Counted from the stretch's first letter, positions 8,667 through 18,100 are shown. The stretch is 64,000 nucleotides of DNA from Janibacter limosus (GCF_004295485.1 NZ_CP036164.1:682001-746000); one strand, 5' to 3'. The notes: generated from the letters alone by a model not told the origin. Numbers and translations are program-made.

Positions 8667-8962
8667 CGCAGCGGCCTGACCCGTGGGGCGTGGACGCTCT
8701 CCTCGGCCCGGGTCGTCCCGGTCGCGAGCGGTCCCAGGGCGGCCAGGCCGAGAGCGATCTCCCGGCTGCTGGCGCCGATCTCACGCAGCGTGTCGATGGC
8801 AGCGTCGATGGTTCCATCGACGGCCGACTGCGCCGTGTGGTCGCCGACGGTGACCATGTGGTCGAGCAGGTGCTCCCCGACGGCGGCGGCGTGCTCGGCC
8901 ACGGCGGACATGGCGGCACCCAGCTCGTCGAGGTCCTCGGGCCGAGGATGCGAAGGGGGCAT
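8663..8962 (-). CDS. Small helical protein, possible ESX-associated partner
   Basis: A 99-residue protein. Residues 8-75 form two or three amphipathic helices (EDLDELGAAMSAVAEHAAAV and TIDAAIDTLREIGASSREIA), and the C-terminus is Arg-rich. Size, helicity and coupling to the WXG-type gene resemble the small ESX secretion-associated (EspC/DUF2580-like) proteins, but I cannot confirm a family. ATG at 8962. A -10-like TAGGCT lies on the minus strand at 8973-8978, ten bases upstream, so the pair probably has its own promoter facing away from the glutamate dehydrogenase gene. Confidence 0.6.
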   Translation of the reverse strand: MPPSHPRPEDLDELGAAMSAVAEHAAAVGEHLLDHMVTVGDHTAQSAVDGTIDAAIDTLREIGASSREIALGLAALGPLATGTTRAEESVHAPRVRPLR

Positions 8963-9060
8963 GGTGCGACTCAGCCTAACGAGGATGGTTCGCGGTCCAC
9001 CTGAGTCGTCCACAGCGGTGGTCGTCCGCGAGGTGGTGACGTGATGCAGATCATGACCGC

Positions 9061-9092
9061 TACCCTCGAAGGGACGGGACCGCGAGGTCCCG
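9061..9092 (+). promoter_or_regulatory. gdh promoter -10 and 5' hairpin with GNRA loop
   Basis: TACCCT at 9061-9066 is a good -10, which puts the transcript start near 9073. At 9075-9092 lies a perfect 7-bp stem CGGGACC / GGTCCCG closed by a GCGA tetraloop. The message would therefore begin with a stable hairpin, 13 bases before the gdh ATG at 9106. Confidence 0.5.
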
Positions 9093-9105
9093 TGACCAGT
9101 CGCGA

Positions 9106-12100
9106 ATGCAGATCGAGGACGCCCCACACATGGCTCAGCTGCCTGCCCACACCGCCACCGCCCCAGGGCTCGCCGAGGAGTTCGTCACCGCCGCCACCGC
9201 GGCAGGCGTCGAGCCCCCCTTCGTCGAGCGGTACCTCCGACACGTCGACGAGACGGTGCTGCAGGAGCGCAGCCCTGAGCAGCTCGTCGCGATGGCGACC
9301 ACCCACCGGCGCGTCGCCGCCCGGCGTGCGCCCGACGAGACGATCGTCGAGATCGTCGACGGGGTGCTCCACGTCGTCACCGCCGACCGGCCCTTCCTCG
9401 TGGACTCCGTCCTCGGTGAGCTCGGGGTCGAGGGTGTGGCTGTCGCTCTCCTGATCCACCCGCTCTTCGCCGTGCGCCGGGATGACGACGGCACCCTCGT
9501 CGAGGTCGTGGACCAGGACCCGCGGTCGGGGCACACCGACCCGCACCTCCACGACGAGTCCTGGATCCGCATCGAGTTCGCCGACCGGGTCGACGTCTCG
9601 CTGCTCCGCGAGCGGGTGGTGGAGGTGGTCGACGCGGTCGCCGCCACGGTCGACGACTGGGATGCCATGAAGGCGGCCACCCTCGAGGCCGCAGCCTTCC
9701 TGGAGGGCGGGCGCGGCATCGGCAGCGAGCAGTCCCAGGGAGCCGCTGCAGAGTTCCTGCACTGGCTCGGCGACGACCACTTCACCTTCATCGGCTCCCG
9801 GGACCACGTCGTCGATGAGGACGCGACCGTCACACCGATCCCCGGGAGCGGTCTCGGCATGCTGCGCTCCGACTCGACCGCCGAGTCGATCACGCCCCTC
9901 GGGAGCTCGCTCGGCCACACCGACCACGGGATGAGCTGCCTGTCCATCGGCAAGTCGCGTGCCGTGCTGCCGGTCCACCGGGTCACCCACCCCGACCTCG
10001 TCGCCGTGCGGTTCACCGATGAGCAGGGGCGTGTCATCGAGCGTCGGCTCGCTGGCCTCTTCTCGTCGACGGCCTACACGAGCTCGGTCCTGTCGATCCC
10101 GCTCATCGCCGACAAGGTGCAGCGGGTGCTCGACGATGCGGGCTGGGCTCGCGACAGCCACTCGGGTGCCTTCGTGATGCGTCTCTTCGAGACCCTCCCG
10201 CGGGACGAGCTCTTCCAGGCGCCGGTCGACCACCTGCGTGAGGTCGTGACGCGCATCCAGCAGATGGCCCACCGGATGCAGACCGCGACCTTCCTGCGTC
10301 TGGATGCCGGACGGCAGTTCGTCACCGCGATCGTCTACCTGCCCCGGGACCGCTACACCACGGTGGTGCGGCACCGCATCGAGGACAGGTTGTGCGAGGC
10401 GACGGGCGCCGACGAGGTCTCCTTCACCGCGCACGTGTCCGAGGAACCGATGGCGCGCCTCTACTACATCCTGCGCAGCTCGTCGGAGGTCGTGCTCCCG
10501 GAGGGCGACGCGCACCGTGAGCTCGACGAGGCGGTGGCCGACGCGGTCCTCACCTGGCAGGAACGACTGGTGCGCGCCGCGCACCAGATCGTCGGGCCCG
10601 AGATCGCGACGACGCTGCTCAGACCCTGGGTCGACGGCTTCCCCGTGGACTACGAGGAGGACTTCGACGTGGCGCAGGCGGTCGCCGACCTGAAGAACCT
10701 CGCCACGCTGGGGGAGGCCACCCCCTTCGCCTGCGCGCTCTACAAGCCGCGTCGCGGCTCCGGTGGGGGAGAGGACCCGCGGATCCGGCGGTTCAAGCTC
10801 TTCAGCTCCGAGGAGCTGATCCTCGACGACCTCATGCCGATCTTCCGCGACCTCGGGGTCAAGGTCATCGAGGAGGAGCCCTACACGCTGACGCGGGCAG
10901 ACGGGATGGTCGTGGGGATCTACGACTTCAGCCTGCGCACCGAGGACCCCGCGGTCTGGGAGGTCCACACCCACGAGGAGCTGCGCGACCTGGTGGAGTC
11001 GGCGGTCATGGCCGTGCGGGGTGGGCGCACCGAGTCCGACGGCTTCAACGCACTCATCATCCGGGCCGGCCTCACCTGGCGACAGGTCGGTCTCCTGCGC
11101 GCGATCGGCCGCTACCTGCGGCAGGCCGGGGGCACCTGGGGCCAGACGAGCCTCGAGTCCGCGCTCGTCGACAACCACGAGATCGCGGCGGACATCGTCG
11201 CCCTCTTCGAGGCCCGCTTCGACCCCGAGACCCATGACGGGCTCGCCGACGAGGCGCGTGCGGCCGTCGAGCAGGAGATCACCGACCGGATCCACGCCCA
11301 GCTCGAGGACGTCAGCTCGCTCGAGCACGACCGGATCGTCCGGGCCTTCCTCGGGGTCATCGGCGCCACCCTGCGCACGAGCTACTTCGTCCGTGACGAG
11401 CGGGGCGAGCCGCTCCCGCGGATGTCCTTCAAGCTCGAGCCGGCCAAGGTGCCGGACATGCCCAAGCCGCACCCTGCCTTCGAGATCTGGGTCCACAGCC
11501 CGCAGGTCGAGGGGGTGCACCTGCGCTTCGGCGCCGTCGCTCGCGGTGGTCTGCGGTGGAGCGACCGGCGCGACGACTTCCGCACCGAGGTGCTCGGTCT
11601 GGTCAAGGCCCAGATGGTCAAGAACGCCGTCATCGTCCCGACGGGGAGCAAGGGCGGCTTCTTCGGCAAGCAGCTGCCGGACCCGACGCTCGACCGTGAG
11701 GCGTGGATGGAGGCCGGCCGGTCGGCCTACCGCGCCTTCATCTCAGGGCTGCTCGACGTGACCGACAACCGCGTCGACGGGGGCATCGTCCCGCCCGAGC
11801 GCGTGGTGCGGCACGACGGCGACGACTCCTACCTCGTCGTCGCCGCCGACAAGGGCACCGCGACCTTCTCCGACCTGGCCAACTCCATCGCCCGCGAGTA
11901 CGGGTTCTGGTTGGACGACGCCTTCGCCTCGGGTGGATCCGTCGGGTACGACCACAAGGGCATGGGCATCACGGCCCGCGGCGCCTGGGAGTCCGTCAAG
12001 CGGCACTTCCGCGAGCTCGGACACGACACCCAGAGCGAGGACTTCACGGTCGTCGGCATCGGTGACATGAGTGGCGACGTCTTCGGCAACGGCATGCTGC

Positions 12101-13935
12101 TCTCCGAGCACATCCGCCTGGTCGCAGCCTTCAACCACCTGCACATCTTCATCGACCCGCAGCCCGAGGCGGGCCCGTCGCACGCCGAGCGTCGGCGGCT
12201 CTTCGACCTGCCCCGCAGCACCTGGGACGACTACGACCGCTCCCTCATCAGCGAGGGAGGGGGAGTGTATTCCCGCAGCGCCAAGTCGGTGCCGGTCAGC
12301 GAGCAGGCGGCCGCAGCGCTCGGGCTCGACGGGCCCACCTCGATGACCCCCAACGAGCTGATCCACCTCATCCTGCAGGCGCCGGTCGACCTGCTGTGGA
12401 ACGGCGGCATCGGCACCTACGTCAAGTCGGGTGCCGAGTCGCACTCCGACGTGGGCGACCGCGCCAACGACCCCATCCGGGTCGACGGAGCGCAGCTGCG
12501 CGCCCGCGTCGTGGGCGAAGGGGGCAACCTGGGGGCCACTCAGCGAGGACGCATCGAGGCGGCCGGTGCCGGGGTGCGGATCAACACCGACGCGGTCGAC
12601 AACTCAGCCGGCGTCGACACCTCGGACCGTGAGGTCAACATCAAGATCCTGCTCGGTGAGGCGATCCGGCAGGGCAGCCTCGACCCGCAGGAGCGGGTGG
12701 CACTGCTCGCCTCGATGACCGACGAGGTCGCCCAGCAGGTGCTGCGCGACAACTACGAGCAGAACGTCCTCCTGGGCAATGCCCGGGCTCAGGACGGGGC
12801 GATGCTCGTCGTGCACGAGCGGCTCATGGAGTCGCTCGTCGAGCGCGGTGACCTCGACCGTGAGCTGGAGTTCCTGCCGAGCCGGTCGCAGGTCGCGGAG
12901 CGGATGGCGGAGCACGAGGGACTCTCCTCGCCCGAGCTGGCGGTGCTCCTGGCCTACTCCAAGATGTCCCTCAAGGCCGACCTGCTCGAGTCCGACCTGC
13001 CCGACGACCCGGCCACTGAGCGCCAGCTCACCGAGTACTTCCCGACGCCGCTGCGGGGCACCTACGGCGAGGCGCTGCGGGCCCACCCCCTTCGTCGGGA
13101 GATCGTGACCACGGCCGTCGCCAACGACCTCGTCAACCGGGGTGGGATCACCTTCGTCCAGCGGGCGGCCGAGGAGACCAGCGCGACGTCCGCCCAGGTG
13201 GTTCGCGCCTTCCTCGTCAGCCGCGAGGTCTTCGGCCTCGACGACTTCGTCGCCCGGGTCGAGGCGCTCGACAACGTCGTCCCGACCATGGTGCAGACGA
13301 GGCTCTACCTCGAGCTGCGCCGGCTGATGGACCGGTCGGTCAGGTGGTTCCTCGGCAATCGCCCCGGTCGTCTCAACGTGAGCGAGGAGATCGAGCGCTT
13401 CGCCGAGCCGGTCGCGCAGATCGCGCCACAGATCCCCGAGCTGCTGCGTGGCTCGCAGGCGCAGCGACTGGTCCGCAAGACCCAGGAGCTCGTCGACGAC
13501 GGGGTGCCGACCGACCTCGCTCGACGCACGGCGATCCTGCTCGACCTGTACTCGGTGCTCGACATCGTCGACACGGCGCAGCAGGGTGGGCACACCCCCC
13601 TCGAGGTCGCTGAGTGCTACTACCTGCTCTCCGAGACCTTCGGCATCGACGAGCTGCTGATCATGGTCACCCGGCTGCCCCGCGAGGAGCAGTGGGATGC
13701 CATGGCACGCGGCGCCCTCCGTGACGACCTCTACGCGACGCTCCACTCCCTGACGAGCGCGGTGCTGGAGCGCGACGGGAGCGATGCGGCAGGGCGGTTC
13801 GCCGAGTGGTCCCGCGAGCACGACGAGGCCGTCGAGCGCGTGCAGACCCAGCTGGCGGGGATCCGACAGCTGACCTCACCGGGGGTGGCGGCGCTGTCGG
13901 TGGCCCTGCGCACCCTGCGCTCGGTCACGCGCTGA
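9106..13935 (+). CDS. gdh: NAD-specific glutamate dehydrogenase (large class)
   Basis: A 1,609-residue protein matching the L_180 class of NAD-dependent glutamate dehydrogenases (about 1,600 residues), which convert glutamate to 2-oxoglutarate and ammonia. Long N-terminal ACT-like and helical regions occupy roughly residues 1-700. The dehydrogenase core at about 780-1250 has GGLRWSDRRDDFRTEVLGLV, KNAVIVPTGSKGGFF, IGDMSGDVFGNGMLLSEH and VVGEGGNLGATQRGRIE. A helical C-terminal domain follows. ATG at 9106 is the first in-frame start after the promoter; an ATG at 9130 is an alternative. The gene stands alone. In mycobacteria this enzyme is controlled by GarA, but no such gene is seen here. Confidence 0.96.
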   Translation: MQIEDAPHMAQLPAHTATAPGLAEEFVTAATAAGVEPPFVERYLRHVDETVLQERSPEQLVAMATTHRRVAARRAPDETIVEIVDGVLHVVTADRPFLVDSVLGELGVEGVAVALLIHPLFAVRRDDDGTLVEVVDQDPRSGHTDPHLHDESWIRIEFADRVDVSLLRERVVEVVDAVAATVDDWDAMKAATLEAAAFLEGGRGIGSEQSQGAAAEFLHWLGDDHFTFIGSRDHVVDEDATVTPIPGSGLGMLRSDSTAESITPLGSSLGHTDHGMSCLSIGKSRAVLPVHRVTHPDLVAVRFTDEQGRVIERRLAGLFSSTAYTSSVLSIPLIADKVQRVLDDAGWARDSHSGAFVMRLFETLPRDELFQAPVDHLREVVTRIQQMAHRMQTATFLRLDAGRQFVTAIVYLPRDRYTTVVRHRIEDRLCEATGADEVSFTAHVSEEPMARLYYILRSSSEVVLPEGDAHRELDEAVADAVLTWQERLVRAAHQIVGPEIATTLLRPWVDGFPVDYEEDFDVAQAVADLKNLATLGEATPFACALYKPRRGSGGGEDPRIRRFKLFSSEELILDDLMPIFRDLGVKVIEEEPYTLTRADGMVVGIYDFSLRTEDPAVWEVHTHEELRDLVESAVMAVRGGRTESDGFNALIIRAGLTWRQVGLLRAIGRYLRQAGGTWGQTSLESALVDNHEIAADIVALFEARFDPETHDGLADEARAAVEQEITDRIHAQLEDVSSLEHDRIVRAFLGVIGATLRTSYFVRDERGEPLPRMSFKLEPAKVPDMPKPHPAFEIWVHSPQVEGVHLRFGAVARGGLRWSDRRDDFRTEVLGLVKAQMVKNAVIVPTGSKGGFFGKQLPDPTLDREAWMEAGRSAYRAFISGLLDVTDNRVDGGIVPPERVVRHDGDDSYLVVAADKGTATFSDLANSIAREYGFWLDDAFASGGSVGYDHKGMGITARGAWESVKRHFRELGHDTQSEDFTVVGIGDMSGDVFGNGMLLSEHIRLVAAFNHLHIFIDPQPEAGPSHAERRRLFDLPRSTWDDYDRSLISEGGGVYSRSAKSVPVSEQAAAALGLDGPTSMTPNELIHLILQAPVDLLWNGGIGTYVKSGAESHSDVGDRANDPIRVDGAQLRARVVGEGGNLGATQRGRIEAAGAGVRINTDAVDNSAGVDTSDREVNIKILLGEAIRQGSLDPQERVALLASMTDEVAQQVLRDNYEQNVLLGNARAQDGAMLVVHERLMESLVERGDLDRELEFLPSRSQVAERMAEHEGLSSPELAVLLAYSKMSLKADLLESDLPDDPATERQLTEYFPTPLRGTYGEALRAHPLRREIVTTAVANDLVNRGGITFVQRAAEETSATSAQVVRAFLVSREVFGLDDFVARVEALDNVVPTMVQTRLYLELRRLMDRSVRWFLGNRPGRLNVSEEIERFAEPVAQIAPQIPELLRGSQAQRLVRKTQELVDDGVPTDLARRTAILLDLYSVLDIVDTAQQGGHTPLEVAECYYLLSETFGIDELLIMVTRLPREEQWDAMARGALRDDLYATLHSLTSAVLERDGSDAAGRFAEWSREHDEAVERVQTQLAGIRQLTSPGVAALSVALRTLRSVTR

Positions 13936-13969
13936 CCCGGGGCGGCCGCTGCCGGTGTCCGTGCGTCAC

Positions 13970-13975
13970 TAGGAT
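13970..13975 (+). promoter_or_regulatory. -10 box for a leaderless start at 13982
   Basis: TAGGAT lies six bases before the GTG of the histidine kinase. The spacing is identical to that at 2835 and 54266, and no ribosome binding site is visible. Confidence 0.55.
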
Positions 13976-13981
13976 CGCGAC

Positions 13982-15445
13982 GTGCGGACACTGGCGGACT
14001 TCCTGCGGATCACCCCGAGCCTCGACGCGGCCGATGACGAGCGGCTGCATCTGCTCGTGGAGGACTGGCACCTGCTCGCCGACCTGTCCTTCAGCGACCT
14101 CGTCCTCTGGCTGGCCCACGACGGGGGCTGGGTCGCTGCGGCGCACACCCGTCCCATGACGGGCCCGATGGTCTTCGTCGAGGAGGTCGCCGGCCAGGAG
14201 GCCAGCGCAGTCTTCGGGGACCTGATCACCCGGGCGGCCGACGCCGGGCAGAGCGAGCACGTGCGTGAGCGCGGGCAGGACCTGATCCACGAGCGGGCCC
14301 GCCTCGTGCGCCGGGCCGGCCGCACGATCGGCATCCTGAGCATCCACGACCAGCTCGACAGCGGTCGCCCGCAGACCCGTCTCGAGGAAAACTACGCGGG
14401 CATGGGCGACGAGCTCTTCGCCATGGTGGCCGACGGCACCTGGCCGGCGTCCGCCTCGCCGAGCGGGCCGCACCGTGGTGCGCCACGGGTCGGCGACGGC
14501 GTGATGCGCCTGGATGCGGCCGGCACCGTCGAGTACGCATCACCCAATGCGCTGAGCGCGATCCGGCAGCTCGGGCACCCGGGACCCGTCGAGGGCGAGG
14601 TCCTCATCCAGGTCCTCAGCGGCCTGCCCAACCAGAGCGGTCACCTCGACGAGGGACTGTCCCTGGTGGCCATGGGCCGGGCGGCCTGGCGTGCTGACAT
14701 GTCGGTGGGGGACGCTGCGCTGGCCCTCCGGGCGATCCCGCTCCTGCGGGGGCGAGACCGGCACGGCGCCATCGTCGTCGTCAGGGACGTGTCCGAGCTG
14801 CACCGTCGTGGCAGCGAGCTGATGACCAAGGACCAGACCGTCCGCGAGATCCACCATCGGGTCAAGAACAACCTCCAGACGGTCGCGGCGCTCCTGCGCA
14901 TGCAGTCGCGCAGGGTGCCGGACCAGTCGGCCAAGGAGGCTCTCGACGAGGCGGTGCGCCGCGTCGGGGTCATCGCCATGATCTACGAGGCGCTGAGCAC
15001 CGGCTTCGCCGAGGCCCTCGAGTTCGACGAGGTCGCCATCCGTGGCCTGCGCGCCATCGTCGAGGTCGCGCGCACGAGCGGTGACATCGACTCGCGCTTC
15101 ACCGGCTCCTTCGGGCTGGTCCGGGCAGAGGACGCCACCGCGATCGCGCTCATCCTCTCGGAGCTGGTGCAGAACGCCGTGGAGCACGGCATCCCCGAGG
15201 GCGGGAGCGTGCACGTCGATGCCCAGCGCACCGGCGAGGAGGAGGACGACGACATCCTGCGGGTCACCGTCGTCGACGACGGCGTCGGGCTGCCCACCGG
15301 GTTCCGGCCCAGCCGGGCGGGCCTCGGGACCAGGATCATCACCTCGATGGTGCACGACCTCGGGGGGCAGATCAGGTGGGACGACGTGGAGCCCCATGGG
15401 ACTCGGGTGCGGTTCAGCGTGCGGCTGCGCGGCGTCGAGACCTGA
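13982..15445 (+). CDS. pdtaS: PdtaS-like sensor histidine kinase
   Basis: A 487-residue soluble kinase. Residues 1-150 are GAF-like (the PdtaS N-domain), 160-285 are PAS-like (VMRLDAAGTVEYASPNALSA) and 285-370 are a HisKA_2 dimerisation domain. The phospho-acceptor His is in EIHHRVKNNLQTVAALL. The C-terminal ATPase has an N-box (LSELVQNAVEHG) and G-boxes (VVDDGVGLP, AGLGTRIITSMV). In mycobacteria PdtaS pairs with the RNA-binding antiterminator PdtaR. No membrane segment is present. It is convergent with whiB1, the same neighbour as in mycobacteria, which supports orthology. PdtaR is not in the window. Confidence 0.93.
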   Translation: MRTLADFLRITPSLDAADDERLHLLVEDWHLLADLSFSDLVLWLAHDGGWVAAAHTRPMTGPMVFVEEVAGQEASAVFGDLITRAADAGQSEHVRERGQDLIHERARLVRRAGRTIGILSIHDQLDSGRPQTRLEENYAGMGDELFAMVADGTWPASASPSGPHRGAPRVGDGVMRLDAAGTVEYASPNALSAIRQLGHPGPVEGEVLIQVLSGLPNQSGHLDEGLSLVAMGRAAWRADMSVGDAALALRAIPLLRGRDRHGAIVVVRDVSELHRRGSELMTKDQTVREIHHRVKNNLQTVAALLRMQSRRVPDQSAKEALDEAVRRVGVIAMIYEALSTGFAEALEFDEVAIRGLRAIVEVARTSGDIDSRFTGSFGLVRAEDATAIALILSELVQNAVEHGIPEGGSVHVDAQRTGEEEDDDILRVTVVDDGVGLPTGFRPSRAGLGTRIITSMVHDLGGQIRWDDVEPHGTRVRFSVRLRGVET

Positions 15446-15461
15446 CCCCACAGACGACGAA

Positions 15462-15494
15462 ACCGCCCCCGAGCGAGTGCCCGGAGACGGCGGT
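15462..15494. terminator. Bidirectional terminator between pdtaS and whiB1
   Basis: ACCGCC (15462-15467) pairs with GGCGGT (15489-15494), with an inner CCG/CGG pairing. It sits between two convergent stop codons. On the whiB1 strand the stem is followed by TTTCGTC. Confidence 0.6.
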
Positions 15495-15508
15495 CAGGTG
15501 CGGTGAGG

Positions 15509-15757
15509 TCAGCCGGCGCGGCGGGCGCGGGCCTTGCGGCGCTTGAGGGCGCGGCGCTCGTCCTCGGACAAACCACCCCACACCCCGGCGTCCTGGCCGG
15601 ACTCGATGGCCCACTTGAGGCAGGTGTCGACGACCTCACATCGGCGGCACACCTTCTTGGCCTCCTCGATCTGTGCGATCGCGGGGCCGGTGTTGCCGAT
15701 GGGGAAGAACAGTTCCGGATCTTCGTCCAGACAGGCTGCGCGGTCGCGCCAATCCAT
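15509..15757 (-). CDS. whiB1: WhiB1-type iron-sulfur transcription factor
   Basis: An 82-residue Wbl protein. The four cluster-ligand cysteines are C9, C37, C40 and C46 (C-x27-C-x2-C-x5-C). They are followed by GVWGGLSEDERRALKRRKAR, the GVWGG turn plus basic DNA-binding tail. The opening DWRDRAACLDEDPELFFP and the length match WhiB1, the essential NO-responsive regulator that binds the sigma factor. ATG at 15757 has AAGGAG 11 bases upstream. It lies convergent with pdtaS, as in mycobacteria. Its long upstream region (about 200 bases, AT-richer) suggests strong transcriptional control. Confidence 0.96.
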   Translation of the reverse strand: MDWRDRAACLDEDPELFFPIGNTGPAIAQIEEAKKVCRRCEVVDTCLKWAIESGQDAGVWGGLSEDERRALKRRKARARRAG

Positions 15758-15864
15758 GAGGGTGGTGCTCCTTGTTGTCGGGGAGGTCTATGCATGGCAA
15801 ACGGTGCCGTGGACGACCGGGTGTGCACCAAGACGTGGGCGAGCCACGACTCAATACACACACC

Positions 15865-15893
15865 ATTGTCCAAGATACTGCTCGGTATGCCAA
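15865..15893 (-). promoter_or_regulatory. Possible whiB1 promoter
   Basis: On the minus strand TTGGCA (15888-15893) and GACAAT (15865-15870) are separated by 17 bases, about 108 bases upstream of the whiB1 start. The match is moderate, and the leader would be about 100 bases. Confidence 0.35.
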
Positions 15894-15940
15894 CGGTGTG
15901 GGAGAACGGCTTGTTCCTTCTCCGCGTGTGTTCGGTCACC

Positions 15941-15946
15941 TACGCT
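15941..15946 (+). promoter_or_regulatory. -10 box for a leaderless start at 15954
   Basis: TACGCT lies seven bases before the GTG at 15954. No ribosome binding site is seen. Confidence 0.45.
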
Positions 15947-15953
15947 GCTGGTC

Positions 15954-16352
15954 GTGACCTCGAGCAGCGCCCTTCCCCCGCCCACCCGACCCGCGATCGC
16001 CGCCGCGGCGGTGTGCCTCGTCGAGGCGCTCGCGCTCGTCGTGACGGCGCTCCTCTACGGCCTCGAGCTGGCCGACGGCCGGGCCGTCGACGCCAGCACC
16101 GCCTCCATGTCCCTCGTGGTCTGCCTCATCTTCGCCATCCTGCTCGCCGTCCTGGCTGCGGCCTGGCGCAAGTCGGCGCTGTGGCCGCGGACGCCGACCC
16201 TCGTCTGGAATGTCCTCCTCCTGCCGGCAGCCTGGACGCTGACGGCAACCAACGGCATCTGGGTCGGCCTGGCCCTCGCGGTGGTCGCCGTGGCAGGGGA
16301 CGTCGCGTCCCTGCTCGCTCCCTCCGCAGACCTGACGGACCGGACGCTCTGA
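15954..16352 (+). CDS. Small integral membrane protein (Rv3217c-like position)
   Basis: A 132-residue protein with four predicted membrane helices: AAAVCLVEALALVVTALLY, MSLVVCLIFAILLAVLAAAW, TLVWNVLLLPAAWTLTA and VGLALAVVAVAGDVASLL. The N-terminus is short and Pro-rich. Function is unknown. Its place beside whiB1 and pdtaS matches the mycobacterial gene Rv3217c, a small membrane protein, so it may be the counterpart; I base this on order and size, not on sequence comparison. The GTG at 15954 fits a leaderless promoter. The amidase start follows one base after its stop. Confidence 0.75.
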   Translation: MTSSSALPPPTRPAIAAAAVCLVEALALVVTALLYGLELADGRAVDASTASMSLVVCLIFAILLAVLAAAWRKSALWPRTPTLVWNVLLLPAAWTLTATNGIWVGLALAVVAVAGDVASLLAPSADLTDRTL

Positions 16353-16353
16353 C

Positions 16354-18060
16354 GTGGGGAGCATCGACGTCGTCGAGGCGGACATCGCCTCCCTTCGCTC
16401 AGCCCTCGTCTCCGGAGAGACGACGAGCGAGGACCTCGTCACCGCCTACCTCGCCCGGATCGCTGCCTACGACAGTGGCGGTATCCGGCTCAACGCCGTC
16501 GTCGTCCCCAACCCGGAGGCGCTGCGGGACGCGAGGGCCAGCGATGCCCGCCGGGCGAAGGGAGCGGCCCTCGGCCCTCTCGACGGCATCCCCTACACGG
16601 CCAAGGACTCCTACCTCGCCCGCGGGCTCACCTGCGCGAGCGGGTCACCCGCCTTCGCCGACCTGGTGGCCCAGCGAGATGCCTTCACCATCGAGCGGCT
16701 GCGTGGCGGTGGTGCGGTCCTCATCGGGCTGACCAACATGCCGCCCATGGCCAACGGCGGCATGCAGCGGGGCGTCTACGGCCGGGCGGAGAGCCCCTAC
16801 AACGGTGACTACCTCACAGCGGCCTTCGGCTCGGGCTCGTCCAACGGGTCGGGGACGGCGACGGCAGCAAGCTTCGCGGCCTTCGGGCTGGGGGAGGAGA
16901 CGTGGTCCTCCGGTCGGGCGCCGGCGAGCAACAACGCGTTGTGCGCCTACACGCCGTCGCGCGGGGTGATCTCGGTGCGCGGCAACTGGCCGCTGGTTCC
17001 CTCGATGGACGTCGTCGTCCCGCACACGCGCACGATGGCCGACCTGCTCGAGGTCCTCGACGTCATCGTCGACGACGACCCCGACACCACGGGTGACCTG
17101 TGGCGCACCCAGCCCTGGATCACGGTGCCGGCCGCGTCGACGGTGCGACCGAGGTCCTACCCGCAGCTGCACCCGCGTGACGCGGCCCCCCTTCGCGGGC
17201 TGCGGCTGGCGGTGCCGCGGATGTACCTCGGCACCGATGACGAGGCCGGGACCGGAGTCGGCCTCGGCGGGCCCATCGGTCAACGGATCGTGCCACGGCC
17301 CAGCTCGTTGGCACTCTTCGAGACGGCGCGCGCCGACCTCGAGGCCGCGGGCGCCGAGGTCGTCGAGACCGACTTCCCGGTCGTGTCCAACTACGACGGG
17401 GACCGCGCCGGCGCACCGACGGTGCGCACCCGCGGCCTGCTGCCGCGGGGCTACCTCGACGAGGAGATCTGGGACCAGTCGATGTGGGGCTGGGAGACCT
17501 TCTTGCAGGCCAACGGCGACCCGGCGCTCCACCGGCTCGCGGACGTCGACGGGCCGCGGATCTTCCCCCACCCCGAGGGCTCCTTGCCATATCGCTACGG
17601 CGAGCTCGACTTCGACCTCGCCGACTACGTGACCCGGGCCCGTGCGATGGGTGTCGTCGAGGACGTGACGACCCTGCCCCTGCTCGAAGGGGGTCTGCGC
17701 GGCCTCGAGGAGACCCGACGGGTCGACCTCGAGGAGTGGATGGACGACCTCGGCCTCGACGCGATGATCTTCCCCGCCGTCGCGGACGTGGCGCCCGCCG
17801 ACGCCGACGTGCGGGAGGAGTCGGCCGACATCGCGTGGCGCAACGGCGTGTGGGTGGCCAACGGCAACCTCGTGCCACGGCACCTCGGCATCCCCACGGT
17901 CACCGTCCCCATGGGCACGATGACCGACATCGGCATGCCGGTCGGCCTGACCTTTGCCGGGCGCGGCTGGGACGACAACCGGCTGCTGACGATGGCTGCG
18001 GCATTCGAGTCGACCGGGCGGCGCCGCACGGAGCCACCGCGCACCCCGCGCCTGGGGTGA
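16354..18060 (+). CDS. Amidase signature family hydrolase
   Basis: A 568-residue protein of the amidase signature family, which uses a Ser-cisSer-Lys triad to hydrolyse amides. The catalytic Lys is in GIPYTAKDSYLA. The Gly/Ser signature reads GSGSSNGSGTATAA, and the probable nucleophile Ser is in GEETWSSGRAPAS, which aligns with the usual DTGGSIRxPA. It differs from GatA at several signature positions and no gatB or gatC is nearby, so it is probably a catabolic or detoxifying amidase; the substrate is unknown. GTG start one base after the membrane protein stop (TGACGTG) suggests co-translation. It is convergent with the EssC-like gene across a terminator stem. Confidence 0.9.
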   Translation: MGSIDVVEADIASLRSALVSGETTSEDLVTAYLARIAAYDSGGIRLNAVVVPNPEALRDARASDARRAKGAALGPLDGIPYTAKDSYLARGLTCASGSPAFADLVAQRDAFTIERLRGGGAVLIGLTNMPPMANGGMQRGVYGRAESPYNGDYLTAAFGSGSSNGSGTATAASFAAFGLGEETWSSGRAPASNNALCAYTPSRGVISVRGNWPLVPSMDVVVPHTRTMADLLEVLDVIVDDDPDTTGDLWRTQPWITVPAASTVRPRSYPQLHPRDAAPLRGLRLAVPRMYLGTDDEAGTGVGLGGPIGQRIVPRPSSLALFETARADLEAAGAEVVETDFPVVSNYDGDRAGAPTVRTRGLLPRGYLDEEIWDQSMWGWETFLQANGDPALHRLADVDGPRIFPHPEGSLPYRYGELDFDLADYVTRARAMGVVEDVTTLPLLEGGLRGLEETRRVDLEEWMDDLGLDAMIFPAVADVAPADADVREESADIAWRNGVWVANGNLVPRHLGIPTVTVPMGTMTDIGMPVGLTFAGRGWDDNRLLTMAAAFESTGRRRTEPPRTPRLG

Positions 18061-18071
18061 GCGGGCGTCGG

Positions 18072-18100
18072 CCTCGGCCGGCCCGGCGGCGCTGCCGAGG
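18072..18100. terminator. Bidirectional terminator between amidase and EssC-like gene
   Basis: CCTCGGC (18072-18078) and GCCGAGG (18094-18100) form a 7-bp stem with a GC-rich loop that can pair further. It fills the 40-base gap between convergent stops. Confidence 0.5.

Noticed and set aside
8971..11520. Very long open frame on the minus strand (849 codons) across gdh
   Set aside because: It is antisense to the well-supported glutamate dehydrogenase. GC-rich third positions of the real gene remove stops on the other strand. Composition is Arg/His/Asp-heavy with no domain.
15925..15940. Crp-like site (CGTGT-N6-TCACC) upstream of whiB1
   Set aside because: Only 7 of 10 consensus bases match, and it is about 170 bases from whiB1 and within the promoter of the divergent gene.
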